DNA from: a virus
Length of the DNA stretch: 20,552 nt
Direction: 5' to 3' (one strand)
Virus record (IMG/VR): IMGVR_UViG_3300046048_000772
Coordinates: 1 to 20,552 of that record
Part shown: one piece after another, positions 1-5,593 of the stretch
Numbering within the stretch: position 1 is the first letter of the stretch
Layout of the letters: every line of letters starts with the position of its first letter
The notes under the pieces: model-generated
Databases searched by the model: none
What the model saw: only the letters and a program-made list of their open reading frames with translations
What the model was told of the DNA's origin: nothing
Program-made: the position numbers and the translations under genes

Positions 1-1
1 G

Positions 2-436
2 AAGGAGGAGAAGCCTTCTATGACCTGGATCGCCAACCACTTCTCCAAGAACAGGTACTACTTCAGGGCTGGGAGGATGTTCTGGTTCCGGGAAATCCCC
101 GGGATCATCTCCATGAGGTACGAGAACCTGGAGACTGAACTCAACACGATCCTGTCCCTTTGTGGGCTCCCCACGGTGACGCTACCCGAGGTTGGCGTGA
201 GCGAGGAACGGCAGATCGAGGTTCCCGTGGTCCAGGGGTCCGACATGGGGATGGAGGACCCGAGGAAGGACGGTGTGGGCATGGAGCTCCTAGCGGAGAA
301 GCGGAGGAGGCACTACTCCACCTACTACGACGCAGACACGCGCCATTTCGTGGAATGGTGCTTTCTGCACGAGATCAACGAGCTGGGATACCAGTTTGAA
401 GAGGTTCCACCCTGGAAACCGAGAGAGAGGCCATGA
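2..436 (+). CDS. Sulfotransferase-like protein, C-terminal part (5' truncated by window edge)
   Basis: The reading frame is already open at base 2 and runs through the Met codon at 20, so the true start is probably upstream of the window. The visible protein lacks the N-terminal P-loop that sulfotransferases use to hold the 5'-phosphosulfate of PAPS. It aligns by eye with the C-terminal half of the complete paralogue at 888-1454: a SKNRYYF segment against SKNKNYF, MRYENL against LHYETL, and a terminal EINELGYQF against EIEELGYRY. It also carries an extra charged stretch of about 30 residues before the last helix. A purine-rich AGGAGG lies 11 nt before the codon at 20, so an internal start there cannot be excluded. 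Its stop is followed after 1 nt by the next gene's ATG. The substrate is unknown. Confidence 0.6.
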   Translation, partial: KEEKPSMTWIANHFSKNRYYFRAGRMFWFREIPGIISMRYENLETELNTILSLCGLPTVTLPEVGVSEERQIEVPVVQGSDMGMEDPRKDGVGMELLAEKRRRHYSTYYDADTRHFVEWCFLHEINELGYQFEEVPPWKPRERP

Positions 437-437
437 A

Positions 438-539
438 ATGAACCTGCTCTACGCTCTCCTGTTCCTCTACCTGTTCCACCGCACCCTCTGGAAGCTCAGC
501 ATTCAGCTGGAGAGGGTTGTCGAAAGGCTGGAACGATGA
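438..539 (+). CDS. 33-residue single-span membrane microprotein
   Basis: A short frame begins with ATG directly after the upstream stop and ends in an ATGA overlap with the nuclease-like gene. The product is MNLLYALLFLYLF followed by a short amphipathic tail with alternating charges (QLERVVERLER). The first 13 residues are hydrophobic and could form a short membrane helix, and the tail looks helical or coiled-coil-like. Support for a real gene comes from its perfect fit between two genes with stop/start coupling at both ends. No function can be assigned. A membrane anchor, or a translational-coupling leader for the nuclease gene, are possibilities. Confidence 0.5.
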   Translation: MNLLYALLFLYLFHRTLWKLSIQLERVVERLER

Positions 540-967
540 GGGTGTCCTCCATGAAGGCGAAAGCCAGGAGGCTCCAGAACGGGGTTGTTGAGGCCCTGAA
601 AGAGGCCTGGGGGATGACCGAGGACGATGTGAAACCGGCGCTCATGGGGGAGAAGGGGAAGGATATTCTCCTCCTCTCGGAGAGGGCGAGGAACGTATTT
701 CCATTCTCTACCGAGTGCAAGAACACGGAAAGGTTGCAGATTTGGGATGCCCTGAAACAGGCTGAGTCCAACCGTGGCGACCTCATTCCCCTCCTGGTAT
801 TCACCAGAAACCGACACAAGACGTATGCGATCCTGGAGTTCTCCGTACTCATCGGGCTGCTGAAGCTCGTAAACCCGGAATTTTCCGATGTACGTCAACC
901 ACCACCAGAAACTCATCTTCCTGGCTCATCCAAGAACGGCATCCCGGGCGGTAGCGAAGGCGCTTAA
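536..967 (+). CDS. PD-(D/E)XK nuclease-like protein
   Basis: The 143-residue protein has the hallmark pattern of the PD-(D/E)XK (Holliday-junction-resolvase-like) fold. A GEKGKDI segment contains the candidate metal-binding Asp43. The segment FPFSTECKN supplies Glu60-Cys-Lys62, followed by a helix with QAE (75-77) and a hydrophobic strand PLLVFTR. Small nucleases of this type are common in phages, where they may trim DNA, resolve recombination intermediates or attack host DNA. It starts inside the ATGA of the upstream microprotein; an alternative in-frame ATG lies at 551. The last 26 residues, rich in Pro and Gly, lie beyond the recognisable fold and overlap the next gene by 80 nt, which is unusual in this compact genome. 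Confidence 0.7.
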   Translation: MRVSSMKAKARRLQNGVVEALKEAWGMTEDDVKPALMGEKGKDILLLSERARNVFPFSTECKNTERLQIWDALKQAESNRGDLIPLLVFTRNRHKTYAILEFSVLIGLLKLVNPEFSDVRQPPPETHLPGSSKNGIPGGSEGA

Positions 968-1454
968 CATCTGGTCTGGGTTCCATCCCGTGGGGCCCCA
1001 TCACGCCGGCCCCGGGGGGCTCTACGAGGACTACCGTTGCTTCACAACGGTGAGGAACCATTGGGACGCCCTGGCGAGCTGGTGGTGGAATGCGAACGGT
1101 CAGAGTCCCGAGGCTGTGAAGGGGAAGATAAGCTCCGCATGGCTCCTGCGGTGGTGGTCGAAGAACAAGAACTACTTCCACCTGGACCCGGAGAAGGGGG
1201 TTGTCACGAAACCGCGTCTCTGGTGGTTTCTGGACAGTTTTCCTCCCCCGGCGATCCTGCACTACGAAACCCTCGTTGATGACTTCCATGCGTTCCTGGG
1301 GGCCTACAAAATGAGCCCGACGAGGATCCCGGTTGTTGGCCTGAACAAATTCAGGGCCGGGAGGCACTACCAGGAGGTTTTCACTCCAGAAGCGGCCGAG
1401 CTCGTACAAAGGACTTTCGCGTCCGAAATCGAGGAGTTAGGATACCGCTACTGA
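888..1454 (+). CDS. Sulfotransferase family protein
   Basis: The 188-residue protein shows both PAPS-binding signatures. The strand-loop-helix KLIFLAHPRTASRAVAKAL (residues 8-26) is a 5'-phosphosulfate loop, and TTVRNHWDALASWWW (53-67) matches the 3'-phosphate-binding pattern with Arg56 and Ser64. The C-terminal half has an HYETL motif (125-129) and an NKF..GRHY segment typical of family 2 sulfotransferases. Such enzymes move a sulfuryl group from PAPS to a hydroxyl or amine of a sugar, lipid or protein. The start is fixed by an in-frame stop at 870-872, with the ATG at 888 just before the P-loop. It overlaps the nuclease gene by 80 nt in another frame. It is short for the family but apparently complete. 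The acceptor substrate cannot be read from sequence. Confidence 0.75.
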   Translation: MYVNHHQKLIFLAHPRTASRAVAKALNIWSGFHPVGPHHAGPGGLYEDYRCFTTVRNHWDALASWWWNANGQSPEAVKGKISSAWLLRWWSKNKNYFHLDPEKGVVTKPRLWWFLDSFPPPAILHYETLVDDFHAFLGAYKMSPTRIPVVGLNKFRAGRHYQEVFTPEAAELVQRTFASEIEELGYRY

Positions 1455-1480
1455 GCGCCCTCCACGGTGTCTCTCTCTCC

Positions 1481-1555
1481 AGAGTAGGGCAGGGGTTCGC
1501 AACAGGCCCGTCGCAGGGCTGACACCCACCAGAACGCGGCCCCTGCCCTTACTCT
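1481..1555 (+). other. Long imperfect inverted repeat with inner hairpin (candidate structured RNA)
   Basis: The left arm AGAGTAGGGCAGGGG (1481-1495) is the reverse complement of the right arm at 1540-1555, apart from one extra T. This gives a 15-bp stem with a single bulge. The enclosed 44 nt contain a second hairpin: CAG-G-CCC (1503-1509) pairs with GGGCTG (1516-1521) around a 6-nt loop, with one bulged G. There is no clear U-tract after the right arm, so it is a poor rho-independent terminator. The right arm directly abuts a TTGACT promoter-like box. Possible roles are an RNA element upstream of the terminase genes, a packaging recognition site, an operator, or an atypical terminator for the sulfotransferase gene. 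The sequence shows only the symmetry. Confidence 0.55.
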
Positions 1556-1584
1556 TTGACTTTTCCCCACCAGAATCCCATCAT
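1556..1584 (+). promoter_or_regulatory. Putative sigma70-type promoter upstream of terminase genes
   Basis: A TTGACT box at 1556-1561 matches the -35 consensus at 5 of 6 positions. It is followed after exactly 17 nt by CATCAT (1579-1584), 4 of 6 against TATAAT. It lies in the largest gap of the left part of the window and ends about 30 nt before the preferred terminase small-subunit ATG. The -10 match is modest and the host's promoter consensus is unknown. Confidence 0.35.
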
Positions 1585-1615
1585 TTCAGCACCCCAAGCG
1601 AACCCTTTTCAGAGA

Positions 1616-2047
1616 ATGCCAGCGAAAAGAGACGCGAAGAAGAAGCTCCCAGCTCACGTTGCTCAGACTCAGATCGGCGGCCTCTATCCAGCACCGGGAG
1701 GCGGTCAGTTAAGGCGGGGCAATCCCGGTAACAAGGGCGGTGGTCGCCGGCCGAACGTAGTCCGGGAGGAGATCCGGACACTGTTGGACGAGGATGGGCT
1801 CAAAGAGCTCAAGCGGCGATTCTCCAGCAGGAACATCAAGAAGATCCCCCACCAGGACTTGGTGAGATACCTGGATGTCCTGGGGAAGTACGGGCTCGGA
1901 GCGAAGCAGGAGATTTCCGGCCCCGACGACGGACCCCTCTCTCACGGGGTCCTTCTCATTCCAGGGGGCCCGGGTGTTCAGCCTATTGAGGAGCTGATAG
2001 CGGAAGAGGAGCTCACAGAGGGTGGGGATGAAGAAACATCCTCTTGA
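1616..2047 (+). CDS. Putative terminase small subunit
   Basis: From the ATG at 1616 the product is 143 residues. It has a basic N-terminus (MPAKRDAKKK), a Gly/Asn-rich linker containing RRGNPGNKGGGRRP, then a helical segment (REEIRTLLDEDGLKELKRRF and following) and an acidic tail. The NPGNKGGGRP-type linker before a helical domain recurs in small DNA-binding proteins encoded immediately before phage large terminases, which bind and select genome DNA for packaging. Position directly upstream of, and overlapping, the large terminase is the main support. A longer version from a TTG at 1556 is possible, but that TTG lies in the promoter-like -35 box and has no ribosome-binding site. Confidence 0.6.
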   Translation: MPAKRDAKKKLPAHVAQTQIGGLYPAPGGGQLRRGNPGNKGGGRRPNVVREEIRTLLDEDGLKELKRRFSSRNIKKIPHQDLVRYLDVLGKYGLGAKQEISGPDDGPLSHGVLLIPGGPGVQPIEELIAEEELTEGGDEETSS

Positions 2048-3593
2048 GGGCACCATCGCGGAGGGGGTGAAGCTCCCTCCAGGCTACCACGTTATGTGGG
2101 CGCCCCACCGGGGGCGACAGGCCGAATTTGCGGCATCCCAGGAGTTCGAGGTTCTCTACGGCGGGGCAAAGGGGGGAGGGAAGTCTGACGCCCTGGTCGC
2201 TCTTGCCCTGGAGCAGGTCCACCTCGCCGCCTACCACGGGCTGGTCCTTCGGGCGAGGTACGGCGAGCTCGATGAGCTCATTCTGCGGTCCCACAAGCTC
2301 TACCCTCAGCACCCCATGAAACCCCGCTGGAGTGCAGAAAAACAGCGGTGGATGTTTCCGAACCCCGACAACAGCACCGGAGCTGGAGGAGCCTTTGTCC
2401 AGTTCGGCTACTGCGAGCGGAAGGAGCACGTTGAGCAGTACCAGGGCCGTGAGTGGGGGGCCATCTTCTACGACGAGCTGGGGAACCAACCCGACGAGAA
2501 CGTCTGGATCGACCTCCTGAAGGAAATCCGGAGTCCTGACCCCAGGGTCGTCAGGAAGGCGAGGGCGTCTGCCAACCCAGGGTTCGCCGGCCACGCCTGG
2601 ATAAAGCGCCGTTTCATCATCCCGTGCGGGAAGCATGGGGAGCGGATCCACCGGTTCGTCCTGAAGATGGAGGGGATCGAGGAGTTCGTCCTGGAGCGAC
2701 GGTTTGTCCCTGCACTCATCACCGACAACCCCGTTTACGCCAAGGACCCAGCCTACCTCGCCAACCTTTCGACCCTCCCAGAGGTCAGGAGGAAACAGCT
2801 CCTCGAGGGAGACTGGGACATTGGCCTAGGCCTCGCCCTCCAGGAGCTCAGCGAGGACGTTCACTTTTGCAGGAAGTTCCACGTTCCATCCCATTGGTTC
2901 TCGTTCGGTGGCTTCGACTGGGGGTTCCAGCACAGATGGGTGGCCGTGGAGCTCGCCGCGAACGAGGACGGCCGGCTCTTCGTGGTGGACACAGTGAAGG
3001 GCTGGAGGGATCTGCCTGACCAGATCGGGGACAAAATGAGCCGGAACCTGGAGATGGGCAGGATCTCCTATATGTCGGCCGGTCACGATGTCTGGGCGAA
3101 GCACAGAGCGAGGGGAGGGTCCGTTCCCACCGTTGCCGAGCGCCTTTTTGAGTACGGCGTCCCCCTGGTGAGGGCCAACCAGGATCCAGTCCACGGCTTG
3201 AACAACCTCCGCGATTACGTCTCCTATGTCGGCAGGGGCCCAGACGGGACCGACTGGGAGCCCGGGCTGATCTTCATGGACACCCCCGGAAACCGGTGGC
3301 TGTTTGAGCAGCTCACCCAGATGGTTGTGGACGAGGATGACCGCGAGGTCGTCCTGAAGGTCGATTCCAACCCGGACACCGGGGAGGGCGGGGATGACGG
3401 GTATGACGCTCTCCGCTTCGCCGTGGCCTCCAGGCCCCCCCGGGGGAAAGGTGGAATCGCTGGCGACCTGAACCTGTCTGCCTTCTCATCCCAGGTGCTC
3501 AGAGCAGAGATGGAAGCCACCATGAGGGTGAGGAACACAATTCCGCGAGACGAGGAGCGCGAGCTCCTGGAGGGAGAGGGGATCTTTCTATGA
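2028..3593 (+). CDS. terL: Terminase large subunit (packaging ATPase and nuclease)
   Basis: This is the motor that pumps DNA into the prohead and cuts it. Numbering from the alternative GTG at 2022 (523 residues): the Walker A loop is GGAKGGGKS (47-55), and the Walker B is AIFYDE (147-152) with catalytic Glu152. The C-terminal RNase H-like nuclease domain begins near 290, with candidate metal-binding acids in FDWG (Asp299), GHD (Asp356) and GGDDGYDA (458-462). Length and domain order match full-length large terminases. The ATG at 2028 is preferred because GAGG sits 6 nt upstream; the GTG at 2022 is the alternative. It overlaps the small-subunit gene and ends in an ATGA overlap with the next gene. 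Confidence 0.93.
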   Translation: MKKHPLEGTIAEGVKLPPGYHVMWAPHRGRQAEFAASQEFEVLYGGAKGGGKSDALVALALEQVHLAAYHGLVLRARYGELDELILRSHKLYPQHPMKPRWSAEKQRWMFPNPDNSTGAGGAFVQFGYCERKEHVEQYQGREWGAIFYDELGNQPDENVWIDLLKEIRSPDPRVVRKARASANPGFAGHAWIKRRFIIPCGKHGERIHRFVLKMEGIEEFVLERRFVPALITDNPVYAKDPAYLANLSTLPEVRRKQLLEGDWDIGLGLALQELSEDVHFCRKFHVPSHWFSFGGFDWGFQHRWVAVELAANEDGRLFVVDTVKGWRDLPDQIGDKMSRNLEMGRISYMSAGHDVWAKHRARGGSVPTVAERLFEYGVPLVRANQDPVHGLNNLRDYVSYVGRGPDGTDWEPGLIFMDTPGNRWLFEQLTQMVVDEDDREVVLKVDSNPDTGEGGDDGYDALRFAVASRPPRGKGGIAGDLNLSAFSSQVLRAEMEATMRVRNTIPRDEERELLEGEGIFL

Positions 3594-4078
3594 GGCTCAA
3601 GTGGAGGAGGTTTTCCCCGGGGAGCGAGTCGTGTCTCAGCCTGTTGCACCGCGTAACAACCACCGGGGAAGAGTTCATGGCTTTCGGGCTTGAGGACGAG
3701 CTCAGGGCGGTGAAGGTGCCCGGGGAGACGGCGATACCTGCCGGGACCTACCGGATCACGTTCAGGGACTTCGGCGGCTTCCACGAGGCCTACTCCACCC
3801 CCGGCCACTGGGCCTACGACATCCACATTGGAATGCTGTGGCTCCGGGACGTACCCGGGTTTCAGGACATCCTCATCCATGCTGGCAACCGCGACACCGA
3901 CACCAGGGGGTGCCTCCTGGTTGGGGACGGGGTTTCCCAGAACCTCACCGAAAGCGGAGCTCTCCTGCAATCGAGGGCCGCATACCGAAGGATCTACCCT
4001 CGTATCGCTTTGTCCTTGAAGGCTGGGGAGGTGGTGGAGATCGAGATAATCGACCCGGAGAACGTCAATGCCAGATGA
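3590..4078 (+). CDS. DUF5675-type protein, candidate cell-wall-active lysis enzyme
   Basis: The 162-residue protein matches the remembered pattern of DUF5675: an early R-F segment, LEDE (34-37), IPAGTY (49-54), VPGF (88-91), IHAGN (96-100) and TRGC (105-108). The HAGN...GC arrangement (His97, Cys108) recalls the His/Cys active site of L,D-transpeptidase-like enzymes acting on peptidoglycan. The catalytic reading is inference, since the family is defined by conservation more than by biochemistry. It starts in an ATGA overlap with the large terminase and is followed by three genes for small membrane proteins, which supports a lysis or envelope role. No signal peptide is visible, so export would need a holin. 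A structural or regulatory role is possible. Confidence 0.6.
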   Translation: MRLKWRRFSPGSESCLSLLHRVTTTGEEFMAFGLEDELRAVKVPGETAIPAGTYRITFRDFGGFHEAYSTPGHWAYDIHIGMLWLRDVPGFQDILIHAGNRDTDTRGCLLVGDGVSQNLTESGALLQSRAAYRRIYPRIALSLKAGEVVEIEIIDPENVNAR

Positions 4079-4274
4079 AGAGGAAGTGACCCACGCCCAC
4101 ACCAAGGCCGATGTGTGTATTGCCGGAATCAATGCGGTGAGGGACATCCTGAACGACTGGAGGGCGATCATGCTCATCTCCATCGTCGTTCTCATGGTGG
4201 CCAACAGGCTCACCGGATCCGTGATCCTGGAGGGCCTCGCCAACATCGTGAGGGCCTGGAGGTGTACCCCATGA
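4068..4274 (+). CDS. Holin-like small membrane protein
   Basis: The 68-residue protein has an acidic, polar N-terminus, then a hydrophobic helix AIMLISIVVLMVA (about 33-45). A second, weaker hydrophobic stretch is VILEGLANIV (52-61), and the tail is basic. Size, topology and position right after a candidate wall-active enzyme fit a holin, the protein that makes the inner-membrane lesion at lysis. It overlaps its upstream neighbour by 11 nt and its downstream neighbour by ATGA, so translation is probably coupled. Holins share little sequence, so the call rests on context and topology. Confidence 0.5.
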   Translation: MPDEEEVTHAHTKADVCIAGINAVRDILNDWRAIMLISIVVLMVANRLTGSVILEGLANIVRAWRCTP

Positions 4275-4963
4275 AAAACGTCGCCATTGGGATCCTCCTG
4301 TTTCTGTGCCTCGCCCTGGCCCTCCGGGCGACCCATGTGGCCAGACAGTATCGGGCCCAGGCCTTCCATTCCGACTCGTTAGCCGCGGTCAACGATACCG
4401 CCAGGATGCTCGCCCTCCGGTCCCTGGATTCGACCCAGACCGCGTACCAGCTCAGGATCGTCCAGGTGGAGCTCAAAAGGGACTCCCTGGACCGCGAGCT
4501 CCGCGAGAGGCCGGTTGTGAGGGTGTCTGCCGGCCTGAGAATCGACACCCTCCGCATCACCGACACGGTTCCGGTCCCAGTAATCGTCAACGATACGATC
4601 CGGACCTACGCCTTTGAGGGGAGCGACGGCCCCTTCGCTTTCAGGGGGGATGCCAGGATCAACCCATCCGGAAGAGGCCTCTTCGATGTCAGGGTCAACC
4701 TCACCAGACCGGTCCCTGTATTCACCAGAATTACCTGCGGGAGCTCCGGTGGAATCCGTTCCGCTTCCGTCCTCCTGGTGACCGAAAATCCGTTCTCTCT
4801 CGTTCCGGAATCGGTTGAACAGGATCCCACGATCTGCAACCCACCGCCCCAGCCCATCTTTTCGTTCAGCAAGGGGAAGGTCGTGTGGGGAGGCCTGGGG
4901 ATCCTCATTGGGGTTCTCAGCGCCAACATCGTGGACGACGGATTCAGAAAGGCATGGTACTGA
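4271..4963 (+). CDS. Envelope protein hydrophobic at both ends (spanin-like context)
   Basis: The frame opens further upstream, but the ATG at 4271 is chosen because it makes an ATGA overlap with the holin-like gene and begins a good N-terminal signal-anchor (VAIGILLFLCLALAL). The 230-residue protein then has a charged helical, probably coiled-coil stretch (residues 33-80). Next come Asp/Thr/Val-rich beta-type segments (RIDTLRITDTVPVPVIVNDTI), a Pro-rich stretch near 191-196, and a C-terminal hydrophobic segment (GGLGILIGVLSANIV, 207-221). No lipobox is seen at Cys13. Proteins with this build sit in lysis cassettes of some phages. A spanin-like or membrane-tethering role is inferred from position only. 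Confidence 0.55.
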   Translation: MKNVAIGILLFLCLALALRATHVARQYRAQAFHSDSLAAVNDTARMLALRSLDSTQTAYQLRIVQVELKRDSLDRELRERPVVRVSAGLRIDTLRITDTVPVPVIVNDTIRTYAFEGSDGPFAFRGDARINPSGRGLFDVRVNLTRPVPVFTRITCGSSGGIRSASVLLVTENPFSLVPESVEQDPTICNPPPQPIFSFSKGKVVWGGLGILIGVLSANIVDDGFRKAWY

Positions 4964-5298
4964 TGGAGAATTTCGGATGGATACTGGCGGCTCTCTTTGC
5001 TGGAATGTGGATCGGCTTCTTCCTCGCCGGCTACGTCCAAGGGTATCGAAAACGCGATGCCGAGCAGGCGATTGTACACGCGACCGCCCAACTCCAAAAT
5101 CTGACTCAGAAAATCAAGGAGACGCGGGGGGATGATGCCATCCTAGCCAGGGAACAGGCGCCAACAATCAAGGTGTCTGAGGCGGAAATTCAGTCGATGG
5201 TGGCCGACATCATGCGGGAAACCGGGGTGGAGGAGAAGGTCGCCAGGGAAGAGGTCGATCTCATCCTGGCCGAGGCAAACGCCATCGGGCAAGCATGA
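4963..5298 (+). CDS. Single-span membrane protein with coiled-coil domain
   Basis: The 111-residue protein begins with an N-terminal membrane helix (WILAALFAGMWIGFFLAGYV, about 6-25) followed by basic residues, which predicts the tail on the cytoplasmic side. The tail is mostly helical and charged, with AEQAIVHATAQLQNLTQKIK as a likely coiled coil and an acidic C-terminal helical part. The ATG at 4963 overlaps the upstream stop by one base (TGATG). It is the last gene of the packaging/lysis transcription unit, lying before a strong terminator. Its function is unknown; membership in the lysis cassette is inferred from position and topology. Confidence 0.6.
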   Translation: MENFGWILAALFAGMWIGFFLAGYVQGYRKRDAEQAIVHATAQLQNLTQKIKETRGDDAILAREQAPTIKVSEAEIQSMVADIMRETGVEEKVAREEVDLILAEANAIGQA

Positions 5299-5372
5299 CC
5301 GGCGGGGCAATCCCGACGTAGGGGAAGGGCGAGCATGGATCAAAAGTAGCCCGACAGACTTGGGGAACCCTA

Positions 5373-5404
5373 CGGGGCCGGAACCAACCGGCCCCGGTTT
5401 TTTT
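5373..5404 (+). terminator. Rho-independent terminator
   Basis: A perfect 9-bp GC-rich stem, CGGGGCCGG (5373-5381) with CCGGCCCCG (5388-5396), encloses the loop AACCAA. One G later comes a run of seven T (5398-5404). It lies about 75 nt after the last gene of the cassette, in a 295-nt gap, and should end transcription from the packaging/lysis block. Confidence 0.9.
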
Positions 5405-5405
5405 G

Positions 5406-5421
5406 TTACAAACCGATGTAA
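5406..5421. promoter_or_regulatory. Short palindrome, possible operator
   Basis: TTACA (5406-5410) and TGTAA (5417-5421) form an inverted repeat spaced by 6 nt, immediately after the terminator. This has the size of a dimeric regulator site, but a 5-bp half-site is weak evidence and no regulator gene is present in the window. Confidence 0.2.
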
Positions 5422-5451
5422 ACCTTTTTGCCTCTGAGTTTGCAGAGTATA

Positions 5452-5476
5452 GGGGGTGCGTCCGTCAACCACCCCC
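5452..5476 (+). other. Hairpin in the intergenic gap
   Basis: GGGGGTG (5452-5458) is complementary to CACCCCC (5470-5476) around an 11-nt loop. No T-run follows, so it is not a classical terminator. It could be a 5' leader structure if transcription begins upstream, or a chance product of a GC-rich tract. Confidence 0.3.
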
Positions 5477-5532
5477 CCGGTGCATTATCGCAGATCCCCA
5501 AAAAGCACGTCCCACCCCTCGTGGTGTTTTTC

Positions 5533-5559
5533 TTGACACAACACCATATCCGGCATTAT
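5533..5559 (+). promoter_or_regulatory. Putative sigma70-type promoter for the head/tail gene cluster
   Basis: A perfect TTGACA -35 box (5533-5538) is followed after 15 nt by CATTAT (5554-5559), 4 of 6 against TATAAT. The spacing is 2 nt shorter than ideal. It lies between the strong terminator and the portal ATG at 5594, in locally AT-richer DNA, which is where a promoter is needed. A T5 run at 5527-5531, preceded by partial hairpin symmetry from 5500, lies just upstream. Confidence 0.45.
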
Positions 5560-5593
5560 TCGTTCTTCACCCCAAGGTAGCCATCAAAAGCGA

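Noticed and set aside
1481-1555. tRNA gene
   Set aside because: The length and a GGTTCG-like segment suggested one, but the stem is 15 bp, the TTCG lies at the wrong end, and no anticodon arm or proper T-arm can be formed on either strand.
1481-1555. Classical rho-independent terminator
   Set aside because: The stem is strong but no T-run follows, and the loop is long and structured.
3224-4369. 381-residue antisense frame across the terminase end and the lysis-like cassette
   Set aside because: It runs through several tightly coupled + strand genes and has no supporting signal.
5500-5531. Second terminator upstream of the portal promoter
   Set aside because: AAAAA-x-CACG and CGTG-xxx-TTTTT give partial pairing ahead of a T5 run, but the stem is interrupted and AT-weak, so it was not listed as a feature.
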